A DNA stretch of 23,851 nucleotides from a virus, in IMG/VR virus record IMGVR_UViG_3300046314_000075, positions 1 to 23,851 of that record. One strand, given 5' to 3'. Of the stretch, positions 8,666-16,048 are shown piece by piece. The position numbers were made by a program, and so were the translations under genes. The stretch's first letter is position 1. Each line of letters opens with the position of its first letter. A model generated the notes under the pieces. It was not told the DNA's origin. It made no database searches and saw only the letters and a program-made list of their open reading frames with translations.

Positions 8666-9379
8666 GTGGCTACTGCGGGCGACCAGATCAACGCTGCTCT
8701 ACGTCTAATCGGTGTGCTGGCCGAGGGTGAACAACCCTCGGCCGCTACACTGTCAGACTCTATTGCTGCGTTCAACCAGATGCTCGACTCGTGGAGCACC
8801 GAGCGACTGTCGGTGTTCTGCACGATCGACAACACCGTGACCTGGCCTAGCGGTCAGTCCACCCAGACCATCGGACCTACGGGTGACTTCATCGTCACGA
8901 CCTGTCCGTTGGAGATTGACGACGCGACGTACTACGCCATCGGCAACATCAGCTACCCGCTGACCCTCGTCAACGAAGCACAGTACAACTCGATCACGCT
9001 CAAGTCGTCCACGTCCACGCTGCCTCAGGTGATGTACGCTGAGAAGGTGCCTGGTCTGAACGAGAACCGCATCAGTATGAAGATGTGGCCCGTGCCCACG
9101 CAGGACATCGAACTGCACATCATCAGCGTCTCGCAGCTGTACCAGATCACGGACGAGACTGATGTTCTGTACTACCCGCCTGGATACCTTCGTACAATCA
9201 AGTACAACCTCGCCGTCGAACTGGCTCCCGAGTTCGGTGTTGATCCTTCGCGCACGGTGCGTCAGATCGCCCGTGACAGCAAGCGGAACATCAAGCGCAT
9301 CAACAACCCCGGCGATGTGATGACGATGCCGAACGGTTTGATGGGCACTCCCCGGTACAACATCTTTGCTGGGTACTAA
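8666..9379 (+). CDS. Head-tail adaptor / DNA stabilization protein, P22 gp4-like
   Basis: Probably the first ring added below the portal after packaging, closing the head and binding the tail hub. The 237 residues open with 'AGDQINAALRLIGVLAEGEQ' and 'FNQMLDSWSTERLSVF', the helical pattern characteristic of gp4-family proteins ('ALR.iGvla.GE.ps......l..LN.mLd.W..erl'). The middle is beta-rich, and a later helical part carries 'YYPPGYLRTIKYNLAVELAP' and 'ARDSKRNIKRINN'. It is longer than P22 gp4 (166) but similar to many gp4 homologues in other podophages. It starts at GTG 8666 with AAGGAGG (8652-8658) upstream, and its neighbour is a gp10-like gene as in P22. Confidence 0.86.
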   Translation: MATAGDQINAALRLIGVLAEGEQPSAATLSDSIAAFNQMLDSWSTERLSVFCTIDNTVTWPSGQSTQTIGPTGDFIVTTCPLEIDDATYYAIGNISYPLTLVNEAQYNSITLKSSTSTLPQVMYAEKVPGLNENRISMKMWPVPTQDIELHIISVSQLYQITDETDVLYYPPGYLRTIKYNLAVELAPEFGVDPSRTVRQIARDSKRNIKRINNPGDVMTMPNGLMGTPRYNIFAGY

Positions 9380-9382
9380 TCG

Positions 9383-10831
9383 ATGAAGTCGCCTATCCTT
9401 GGCTCCTCGTATGTCGCGCGTTCGGTGAACGCTGCTGACAATCGGATGGTCAACCTGTTCCCCGAGATCGTACCCGAGGGTGGCAAGGAGCCAGCCTTCT
9501 TGCAGCGTGCGCCTGGGATGACGAATTTCTTTGACTTCGGCGGATCTGTCCTGGGGATGCACGCGTATCAGTACGGTAACTCTGATTACCTTGCCTTTGT
9601 GACGAACGGTGGTCAGTTGTGGTTGTCCGCCAACGCGGGTGCCCCTGTGTTCATAGGGGGTGGCTTCACACCTGGTGTAGCCAGTATGTCAAACAATGAC
9701 TACCAGTTATTCATCACATCAAACACTGACGGCTATGTTTACGACATGTCCACTTCCAGTCTCACACAAGTAGCAGGTTCGTCGTTTGCACCAGACAACA
9801 TCGCGGCCGGCACGGTTGTCTACTTGGACGGATATTTTGTTTTCAACTCCCCTGTAAGCGGCTTGAACAAGCGTGTGTATGTCACCGACCCCGGTGACGG
9901 CTCGGTCATCAACCCTCTCGCATACGCGACCGCTGACGCGACACCAGGCATTGTGCAAACCATCGCGACCATCAACAACGAACTGTGGGTGTTCCTCACT
10001 GATGGCGCAGAAGTCTGGTCGAATGTTGGTGCGACTCCGTTCCCGTTCGCGCCTATCCAGGGTTCGTTCAACGAGGTTGGTTGCGCTGCCGTCGCCAGCG
10101 TGGCTACCCTCGACAACTCGCTGTTCTGGCTTGGTCAGGACGCACGCGGCAAGGGTGTCGTTTACCGCACCAACGGCTATCGTGCTGACCGCGTTTCCAC
10201 TCACGCAGTCGAATGGCAGATCCAACGCTACGCGGACATCTCCGATGCCATCGCGTACACGTACCAACAGGACGGTCACGCCTTCTACGTCATCACGTTC
10301 CCCACGGGCAACGCTACGTGGGTGTACGACGTGTCTACGCAGGCGTGGCACGAACGAGCATCGTGGGATGGTGTGAACTTCAACCACCACATCGCGACTT
10401 GCCAAGTGTTCTACGACGACAAGACGCTCGTAGGCTGCACCGATGGCAAGGTGAACATCCTGAGCACCGATGTATACACCGAGCCAGGTGTGACTACCCG
10501 GTGGTTGCGGTCGTGGCGTGCGCTACCGCCCGGACAGAACAACCTCAAGCGCACGGCTCATCACTCGTTGCAGATCGACTGTGAGACGGGCAACGATGCC
10601 ACGGGTGAACGTAACGTCGAACTGCGCTGGTCAGACGATGGTGGGCACACGTACAACTCCACCCCGCGAGTCGCATCGTTGGGTGCGTACCTCGACTACT
10701 CCAAGCGGGTCATCTTCCGTCGTCTGGGTATGACCACCCAGCTTCGTGACCGCGTGTACGAGCTGTCGGGTGAGGACTCTGCGATCTTCATCATGGGTGC
10801 TGAACTGATCCTGAGCCCGACCGATGCTTAG
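9383..10831 (+). CDS. Tail hub / packaged DNA stabilization protein, P22 gp10-like
   Basis: Forms the tail hub beneath the gp4 ring and helps keep DNA inside the capsid. The 482 residues (P22 gp10 is 472) begin with the family-typical 'GSSYVARSVNAADNRMVNLF' and 'PAFLQRAPGM'. Propeller-like repeats follow, with 'QTIATINNELWVFLTDGAEV', 'SLFWLGQDARGKGVVYRTNG' and 'FPTGNATWVYDVSTQAWHER', and the C-terminal half has 'VELRWSDDGGHTYN' and 'RLGMTTQLRDRVYELSGED', all common in gp10-like proteins. The start is 4 bases after the gp4-like gene. The end overlaps the next gene by 8 bases, so the three are likely co-translated. Confidence 0.87.
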   Translation: MKSPILGSSYVARSVNAADNRMVNLFPEIVPEGGKEPAFLQRAPGMTNFFDFGGSVLGMHAYQYGNSDYLAFVTNGGQLWLSANAGAPVFIGGGFTPGVASMSNNDYQLFITSNTDGYVYDMSTSSLTQVAGSSFAPDNIAAGTVVYLDGYFVFNSPVSGLNKRVYVTDPGDGSVINPLAYATADATPGIVQTIATINNELWVFLTDGAEVWSNVGATPFPFAPIQGSFNEVGCAAVASVATLDNSLFWLGQDARGKGVVYRTNGYRADRVSTHAVEWQIQRYADISDAIAYTYQQDGHAFYVITFPTGNATWVYDVSTQAWHERASWDGVNFNHHIATCQVFYDDKTLVGCTDGKVNILSTDVYTEPGVTTRWLRSWRALPPGQNNLKRTAHHSLQIDCETGNDATGERNVELRWSDDGGHTYNSTPRVASLGAYLDYSKRVIFRRLGMTTQLRDRVYELSGEDSAIFIMGAELILSPTDA

Positions 10832-11705
10832 GATCCCGTCGTTCGGCGTCAAGCTCACAGACCTCAAGAACGGCTTGATTACCCGCGAATGGTTCCGCTT
10901 CCTTGAGGCGCTGTATCTTGAGGTCCAGTCAATGAACTCCGACTTTATGCTCAACGTCGCGCGGGGCCTTGTCTCCGGGATGCGGTCGGTCAACAAGTGG
11001 GGTCACGCCCCGAGCGGCATGCAAACAACCCTTACGGATGTGTGGGACCGCGCCAACGCCACGCCCACGCAGCAGATCTGGCTTGCGCCAACGGCTGCCC
11101 GCGTCCATGCGCTTGTCTCGACGTCCGCCAGCGACGACGGCTCGCCAGCCGGCGTAGGTGCCCGCACCGTCATCGTCTACGGCCTGACAAGCTGGGACAC
11201 GGCAGAGACGACAGAGACGGTGACGCTGAACGGGACCGCCTCAGTCAATACCGTCAACTCCTACGTCATCATCCACAGAATGGCGGTCGCGACGTTCGGG
11301 GCATCTGGTCCCAACGTCGGCACGCTCACCGCAACGGCGGCCACCGATGCCACCGTGACGGCCGCAATTCTGCCCGGAAACGGACGCACAGAAATGGCCG
11401 TCTATGGCGTTCCCTCAACACAGACCGCGTACCTCAGCAAGTTTCACGCCAGCATCAACGACGGGGCGGCGACCGCGCGCGTGGACTTCTACGGCAAGGT
11501 CGCGTCAGACCCCGCCAACTTCCCCGCCGTGTTCTCGCTGGCACGGTCATTCTGTATGACCAACACCGGCACGGGCACGTACGCAGAGGAGTTTAACCCA
11601 CCGATGGCGATCCCCGGCCCTTGTATCCTCAAGTTGTCGGGCATCGCCTCGGCCGCAGACATTGACGCCAGTGGCGGGTTTGACCTCATCCTAATCGACA
11701 ACTAG
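10824..11705 (+). CDS. Tail structural protein (tail needle/hub position)
   Basis: A 293-residue protein overlapping the gp10-like gene by 8 bases. Two parts are visible. An N-terminal helical segment 'LKNGLITREWFRFLEALYLE' (14-33) is of a type often found at the virion-binding end of phage tail proteins. After about residue 50 a beta-rich domain begins 'VNKWGHAPSG' and contains 'GVGARTVIVYGLTSWDTAET' and 'ETVTLNGTASVNT'. This resembles a domain frequent in marine and environmental phages ('NKfGr.p.........vwD', 'gaGArtv.i.GLd', 'e.vtLnGt'). In P22 the tail needle gene gp26 follows gp10, so a needle or hub-tip role is possible. Codon use (more GCC, ACA, TCA) differs from its neighbours and may indicate separate acquisition. 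Confidence 0.78.
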   Translation: MLRIPSFGVKLTDLKNGLITREWFRFLEALYLEVQSMNSDFMLNVARGLVSGMRSVNKWGHAPSGMQTTLTDVWDRANATPTQQIWLAPTAARVHALVSTSASDDGSPAGVGARTVIVYGLTSWDTAETTETVTLNGTASVNTVNSYVIIHRMAVATFGASGPNVGTLTATAATDATVTAAILPGNGRTEMAVYGVPSTQTAYLSKFHASINDGAATARVDFYGKVASDPANFPAVFSLARSFCMTNTGTGTYAEEFNPPMAIPGPCILKLSGIASAADIDASGGFDLILIDN

Positions 11706-11707
11706 GG

Positions 11708-11716
11708 TGGTATAAT
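11708..11716 (+). promoter_or_regulatory. Extended -10 promoter before the ejection genes
   Basis: TGGTATAAT is a perfect extended -10 (TGnTATAAT) placed two bases after the preceding stop. The nearest -35-like TTGACC (11680-11685) is 25 bases upstream, too far, but extended -10 promoters do not need one. A start near 11723 would give a leader of about 105 bases before the gene at 11828. Confidence 0.5.
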
Positions 11717-11727
11717 AAACGGGCCAG

Positions 11728-11817
11728 GTGCTCGAACCCGGCGACTTCATCAGCACCCTTGCCGGTACAGCAACCTCGCTGAATATGATGGTCAGCGGTC
11801 GCGAGATCACCCAGTAG
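11728..11817 (+). CDS. Possible 29-residue ORF or remnant in the leader
   Basis: A short frame from GTG 11728 to TAG 11817 encodes a peptide containing 'LEPGDFISTLAGTATSLNMM' and ending VSGREITQ, which looks protein-like rather than random. It lies between the promoter at 11708-11716 and the gene at 11828, and its stop overlaps the AGGAGG Shine-Dalgarno of that gene. The ribosome site for the GTG is weak, and two stop codons (11713-11718) block extension upstream. It could be a leader peptide, the C-terminal remnant of a lost gene, or chance. Confidence 0.25.
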   Translation: MLEPGDFISTLAGTATSLNMMVSGREITQ

Positions 11818-11827
11818 GAGGTTCAGT

Positions 11828-14215
11828 ATGGGTAGCAAGGAACTAGCTAAGATTCGTGAGTCGGTAGTGGCGCAAGTCAAGGCCGGCACGATGACTGCTA
11901 AGGACGCCTACCCGGCCCTCCGGGGTGGATCGTACAAGCGCGGTGAGTTCGAGAACCTTGAGAACCAGGCGAAGGCCGCGGGCAAGGGTCAATGGGCGTC
12001 GTTGAGCACGTCGGCCAAGAACGCCGCGGCAGCAGCGCCCGTCATCAAACCCCCATCGAACACCCCCGCCAAGTCGGACCAGCGCGCCAAAGCATTGGGT
12101 GTTGACCCTCGCGAGTACGCAGCCGACCGTAACACGACCGTTGCGTCGCCTAAGAACGCGTTGTCCAAGTCGGACCAGCGCGCAGACGCGCTAGGTGTCG
12201 ATCGCCGCGAGTACGCGTCGAACCCGAACAAGTACGATAACGTTCAGAAGAACGCGCTGGCTACGTCGAAGTCCACCCCTGCACCTGCCACGGGTTACAG
12301 CCTGACGAGCACCAAGGGTCTGGACATGGGTGACGCTGTAGGAAAACAGACTGCTATGTTCAAGTCGTCAGTGAACGCTGCGTTGACCGAACTCGACAAA
12401 CTGACGGCTGCTGGTCGTGGTATTGGCCCAACAGCACAAGACCTTCGCAATATGATCGCCACGTATTCTGGTGAACTCGTGGGCAGTGGCGCACTTAGCT
12501 CCGCTGAGCGCAGCCAGTACATCGCTATGATGGACTGGGCGAACGACTCAACCACAGGAGCACGACCGACACTTGGCGACAAAGCAGGTGAATCGCTGCC
12601 CACGGTCAATTGGGTTGACGAGTTGTGGGACAAGACCCCCGCGGCTACTGCCGAGCAGATGGCAAACCGTGGCGACGGATCTGTCACTGTTGGCAGCCAA
12701 GGTAACTCAGTGTCTGACCCGAAGTTGCAGGCGGGCATCATCAAGGATGTTGACACTAACCTCGGTGATAGAATCGAGAAGTTGACCAAGACTGTCAGTA
12801 ACACAGATCCCACCATCGCAGGCTCTGGTCGTCAGCTTGGTGGCAAGCCCGACACCCCTTGGAGTGGGCCAGTCACTCCAACGGGTCAGGGTGCGTTGCC
12901 TGCCGCAACCATCGGTTCGGGTGCGGCAGGTACTAAGGAGGCCGTTGCTGCTGCTGTAGCTCGCGCAGTTGCCGAGAAGGCCGACCCTGCTACCATCGCG
13001 GCTATCGCCAAGCAAACCGCGATTGCCTACGGTGCGTCTACTGACGCTGCAACCAACATCGCAGCTGACGTGCTGATGAACAAGGGCGTTCCGATGGAGA
13101 CGGCGATCCGAATGGCGTCTAGCGCACCCTCGTCGGTCGCAGGTAGTACGGCGGGACCAGTCGCCGGATACGGTAGTACCGCACCCGGCGTTACGTCTAA
13201 CGGTGTCACGGGTGTCACGGGTCAAGCTGACGACGCAGGTGTTACCACGTCGCAAGGTACTACCCCCACACCACCCGTAGCGGCAGGCGGGTCTACTCTA
13301 GTCAACGGTGGAACGGGAACTGTGCAAACACCCGTCGCAACAGGTAGCGAGTCGTCGCCGCTGGTCAATGGTGGAACGGCTCCCCCACCTACCGGCGGCT
13401 TCGATCCCGTGACGGGCCTACCGCTCGTGCTTGGTGCCGCGGGTGCTGCTGCTTCCGTGCTGACCGGCAACGCGATGGCTGACGCGCAGATTCGTGCTGC
13501 TCAGATCCAAGCTGACTCGGCCGAGAAGGCCCGTGCGTTCCTAGAGTCGCAGTACAACCAGTCGCGCACCGACTTCACGCCCTGGCGCTCTGCCGGTGAA
13601 GAAGCCCTTGGGTACGACCGCGACGTGCAGGGTCAATTGGTCGAACGTGCGTCGGGTGGTCTTCGCACGTTCGAGGCTGACAACCCGCAGTTCAAGTCTG
13701 ACCCGTTCAAGTTCGACACGACGGGTGCGAACGCTGACCCGTCGTACAACTTCCGACTCAGCGAAGGACTCAAGGCACTCCAGTCATCGGCCGCTGCGAA
13801 GGGGATGCTTCGCTCGGGTAACACGATGCAAGCCATCACTGACTACGGTCAGGGTGCTGCGAGCCAAGAGTACAACAACGCTTTCAGTCGATACCAGACC
13901 AACAAGACCAACGACTTCAACATCTTCAACACACAGCGTGGGTCCAAACTCAACGCGCTCCAATCGCTCGCGGGTGTCGGTCAGTCGGCTGTCACGCAGA
14001 TGAGCAACGCTGGTCAGAACTACGCCACCAACGCTGGCAACGCGATGATGACGGGTGCCAACGCTACTGCGAACGGTATGACCGGCGCTGCTAACGACCG
14101 CGCGAGTGGTTGGATGGGTGGTATCCAGACCGGGATGAACGCGCTCGGTATGGCGATCAACTACGGCAATCAGCGTGATATGAGCAACGCTTTCGCCAAG
14201 TACTACGGGAGCTAG
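11828..14215 (+). CDS. DNA ejection (transfer) protein 1 with C-terminal conserved domain
   Basis: A 795-residue internal virion protein, probably expelled into the host with the genome. The N-terminal half is low-complexity (Ala/Ser/Thr/Lys-rich) and contains a 32-residue tandem repeat. The middle is Gly/Thr/Val/Pro-rich. A hydrophobic Ala-rich segment ('LGAAGAAASVLTGNAMA', about 534-550) precedes a conserved-looking C-terminal domain. That domain has an 'IQADSAEKARAFLESQYNQS' helix (about 560-579), 'DFTPWRSAGEEAL', then 'DPSYNFRLSEGLKALQSSAA' and 'LRSGNTMQAITDYGQG', a signature I associate with podophage DNA-transfer proteins. The start is ATG 11828 after GTAGGAGG (11814-11821). The first of three consecutive large ejection-type genes, matching the gp7/gp20/gp16 arrangement of P22 in role though not in recognisable sequence. 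Confidence 0.82.
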   Translation: MGSKELAKIRESVVAQVKAGTMTAKDAYPALRGGSYKRGEFENLENQAKAAGKGQWASLSTSAKNAAAAAPVIKPPSNTPAKSDQRAKALGVDPREYAADRNTTVASPKNALSKSDQRADALGVDRREYASNPNKYDNVQKNALATSKSTPAPATGYSLTSTKGLDMGDAVGKQTAMFKSSVNAALTELDKLTAAGRGIGPTAQDLRNMIATYSGELVGSGALSSAERSQYIAMMDWANDSTTGARPTLGDKAGESLPTVNWVDELWDKTPAATAEQMANRGDGSVTVGSQGNSVSDPKLQAGIIKDVDTNLGDRIEKLTKTVSNTDPTIAGSGRQLGGKPDTPWSGPVTPTGQGALPAATIGSGAAGTKEAVAAAVARAVAEKADPATIAAIAKQTAIAYGASTDAATNIAADVLMNKGVPMETAIRMASSAPSSVAGSTAGPVAGYGSTAPGVTSNGVTGVTGQADDAGVTTSQGTTPTPPVAAGGSTLVNGGTGTVQTPVATGSESSPLVNGGTAPPPTGGFDPVTGLPLVLGAAGAAASVLTGNAMADAQIRAAQIQADSAEKARAFLESQYNQSRTDFTPWRSAGEEALGYDRDVQGQLVERASGGLRTFEADNPQFKSDPFKFDTTGANADPSYNFRLSEGLKALQSSAAAKGMLRSGNTMQAITDYGQGAASQEYNNAFSRYQTNKTNDFNIFNTQRGSKLNALQSLAGVGQSAVTQMSNAGQNYATNAGNAMMTGANATANGMTGAANDRASGWMGGIQTGMNALGMAINYGNQRDMSNAFAKYYGS
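12071..12216 (+). repeat. Tandem repeat, 96-base period, in ejection protein 1
   Basis: AAGTCGGACCAGCGCG occurs at 12071-12086 and again at 12167-12182, and GCGAGTACGC at 12111-12120 and 12207-12216, giving a period of exactly 96 bases (32 codons). The encoded unit is K-S-D-Q-R-A-x-A-L-G-V-D-x-R-E-Y-A plus a spacer containing KNAL. The KNAL spacer recurs after the second copy, so there are two units and a partial third. Synonymous differences between copies suggest an older duplication. Confidence 0.85.
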
Positions 14216-14219
14216 TAAG

Positions 14220-15671
14220 ATGCCGCTTGATCCGACACTTGCGCGGGGCTTTGACCTCCCGAAGATCGAAAGCCCTATCGACCAGATGGGCGGTGCGTTG
14301 ACCAACGCGCTGATGATGAGCAAGATGAACACGTCACGGGACGAGAGTCTTCGTAACGCGATGCTCGACAAGGTGATGCGTGCTCGTATGCGTCCCGACG
14401 GCACCTACGACCAGGGCGGCGTGCTCTATGATATGGCGCAGGCAGGTCTTGGTCGTGGTGTGACGGGTCAGCAGAAGTCGTTCGCTGACCTTGCCGAAAC
14501 CCAGTCGAAGACCGCTGAGAACAACGCTCAGGCTCTTGGTGCGAAGGCTACTGCCAAGAAGGCTGCCGCTGAGACTCGCGAGAAGCTTGTCGGTATGATC
14601 CCTATGCTCCTCAAGGGTGCCAACACCATTGACGACGTGCGGACCAGCCTGTCTCGCTACGCGCAAGACCCGAGCTTCATTGACTCGATGGGTGGCATTG
14701 ACGCGACTAAGGTGTTCTTTGAGGGTATCGCTTCCGAGGCCAAGGGTGCTGAAAAGATGGGCACGTTCCCTCAGTGGCTCTACTCGTACCAGACCGACCC
14801 GAAGACGGCGACCGAGAAGAAGGTTGACAGTCGCGACCTCGGCGGAACGATGGTCACGTCGTCGTACAACGTGTCGGGTCCCAACGCAGGTAAGCTTCGA
14901 ACCGAGACGACTGAGAAGATCACCGAGAGCCCGAAGGCACCCAGGATGATTATCAACACCAAGTTCCCCGACCAGCCCGCAGTTGACTCGTTTGGCGATA
15001 CGTTCGGTAAGAACGAGGCGAACGATCTGTCTGCGAGCAAGGAGGCCGCCAACACCGCACCTACGGTGTTACGTAACGTGAGCAATATCCGCGGACAGTT
15101 GAAGAAGGCGTTTACGGGCAAGGCTGCTGGTGCCATCACTGACATCGTTGCGTGGGGCAAGGCCGCTGGTCTTAACGTGCCCAACGATCGCCTTGTTGCG
15201 AGTCAGATTGTTCGCAAGTACCTCAAGGACAACATTTTTAACCTGATCGCCAAGCACAAGATGGAGGGTGCGTCAGTCACCCCGTTTAGCAACGTAGACA
15301 TGAAGATCACAGAGGACGCATCGGCTAATCAGGAACTCGACCCTGTTGCGATTAACCGACTCATGGATGACCTTGAAGACGCAGCATACGAGTCTGCCAA
15401 CAAGTACAACCGCACCTACGACACCGTGATGAACGGTCCCCGCATCAGTCCCACGGTCAAAGCGTTGATGACGCAGAAGGTGGATATGCCGCCCCGTCAG
15501 TACCGTGACGACGACGGTGACGTGATCGGTGAGCAGTACATCCAGCGATTGCGTGCAAACCCCAACGCGGCGGCTGCGTTCGACAAGGAAGTGGGTGTCC
15601 CTGGTCTGGCGGCGAAGATCCTCAGGAACCAAGGAGGTACCTCCACGCAGGCCGCCCCTTTCAACCGGTAG
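14220..15671 (+). CDS. DNA ejection protein 2 (zero-frame product)
   Basis: A 483-residue, mostly helical, Ala/Lys/Asp-rich protein with no obvious membrane segment, lying between two other large ejection-type genes. It begins at ATG 14220, 4 bases after the previous stop. Recognisable only in general terms: 'DQMGGALTNALMMSKMN' near the start, a charged helix near 90-125 ('KATAKKAAAETREKLVG'), and a region near 340-400 with 'IFNLIAKHKMEGASVT'. It ends with TQAAPFNR. Two codons before the stop is a C CCT TTC slippery heptamer followed by a hairpin, so a fraction of ribosomes may continue in the -1 frame to make a 609-residue form (481 residues plus 128). Function is inferred from position and size. 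Confidence 0.8.
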   Translation: MPLDPTLARGFDLPKIESPIDQMGGALTNALMMSKMNTSRDESLRNAMLDKVMRARMRPDGTYDQGGVLYDMAQAGLGRGVTGQQKSFADLAETQSKTAENNAQALGAKATAKKAAAETREKLVGMIPMLLKGANTIDDVRTSLSRYAQDPSFIDSMGGIDATKVFFEGIASEAKGAEKMGTFPQWLYSYQTDPKTATEKKVDSRDLGGTMVTSSYNVSGPNAGKLRTETTEKITESPKAPRMIINTKFPDQPAVDSFGDTFGKNEANDLSASKEAANTAPTVLRNVSNIRGQLKKAFTGKAAGAITDIVAWGKAAGLNVPNDRLVASQIVRKYLKDNIFNLIAKHKMEGASVTPFSNVDMKITEDASANQELDPVAINRLMDDLEDAAYESANKYNRTYDTVMNGPRISPTVKALMTQKVDMPPRQYRDDDGDVIGEQYIQRLRANPNAAAAFDKEVGVPGLAAKILRNQGGTSTQAAPFNR

Positions 15672-15695
15672 CGCCGCAGGGTCAGCCTGTCGCGC
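15656..15695 (+). promoter_or_regulatory. Predicted -1 programmed ribosomal frameshift site
   Basis: Slippery heptamer C CCT TTC (15656-15662) fits X XXY YYZ exactly in the zero frame (CCC, TTT, C). After an 8-base spacer (15663-15670) comes a stem of GCGCCGCAGG (15671-15680) and CCTGTCGCGC (15686-15695) around the loop GTCAG, with nine of ten positions able to pair (one G-U, one C-C mismatch). The zero-frame stop TAG is 15669-15671, two sense codons after the heptamer, and the -1 frame is open for 128 codons beyond. All elements have the spacing of known -1 signals; no experimental support is available here. Confidence 0.72.
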
Positions 15696-16048
15696 CGAGG
15701 CGTCCAGCACCGCGTCGTCCGTCGCTCAAGACGGCACCTGCCGAACCCAAGATGGGGAACGCCTTTGCACGCCCCGTTGGTCCGCGAGTGCCCGACAAGG
15801 AAACCGTCCGCGGCGATGAGGTTGCGGCTGCTGTCCGTGACGAGTTCCCGTGGGTGAACGTGCAACGTATCGCGCCAGGTACGGGAGATGTTATCCTAGG
15901 ATACGGGAAAGCAATCAGCCAGCGTGAGCTTCGGAAGTTGCAAGACGCTGGTGACAAGTACGGATACTACTTGTTCGAGGAGAAGGGTCAACCTCCTCGG
16001 CTGATCCCATTGGAACGGTCGCAGGGCAAGAACAAGGGGCGTAAGTGA
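15662..16048 (+). CDS. -1 frame C-terminal extension of ejection protein 2
   Basis: After slippage at 15656-15662 the -1 frame reads a Pro/Arg/Gln linker of 30 residues ('QPVAPQGQPVAPRRPAPRRP' then SLKTAPAEPK) and then a 98-residue folded-looking part. That part includes 'ETVRGDEVAAAVRDEFPWVN', 'GTGDVILGYGKAISQRELRK' and a basic tail GKNKGRK. The linker is clearly protein-like. There is no ATG, GTG or TTG in this frame between the slip site and ATG 15752, and that ATG has no Shine-Dalgarno (upstream bases CCGAACCCAAG). Frameshift fusion therefore explains the frame better than a separate gene from 15752. The stop overlaps the next start as TGATG. The alternative is an independently translated 98-residue protein. 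Confidence 0.7.
   Translation, partial: QPVAPQGQPVAPRRPAPRRPSLKTAPAEPKMGNAFARPVGPRVPDKETVRGDEVAAAVRDEFPWVNVQRIAPGTGDVILGYGKAISQRELRKLQDAGDKYGYYLFEEKGQPPRLIPLERSQGKNKGRK

Noticed and set aside
15529-15819. Plus-strand frame of 96 codons overlapping the frameshift region
   Set aside because: Ser/Arg/Ala-rich shadow in the third frame without a ribosome site; the -1 frame product has better composition.
15752-16048. Independent 98-residue gene from ATG 15752
   Set aside because: No Shine-Dalgarno, an open protein-like frame runs upstream to the slip site, and a full frameshift signal is present; kept only as the alternative explanation.
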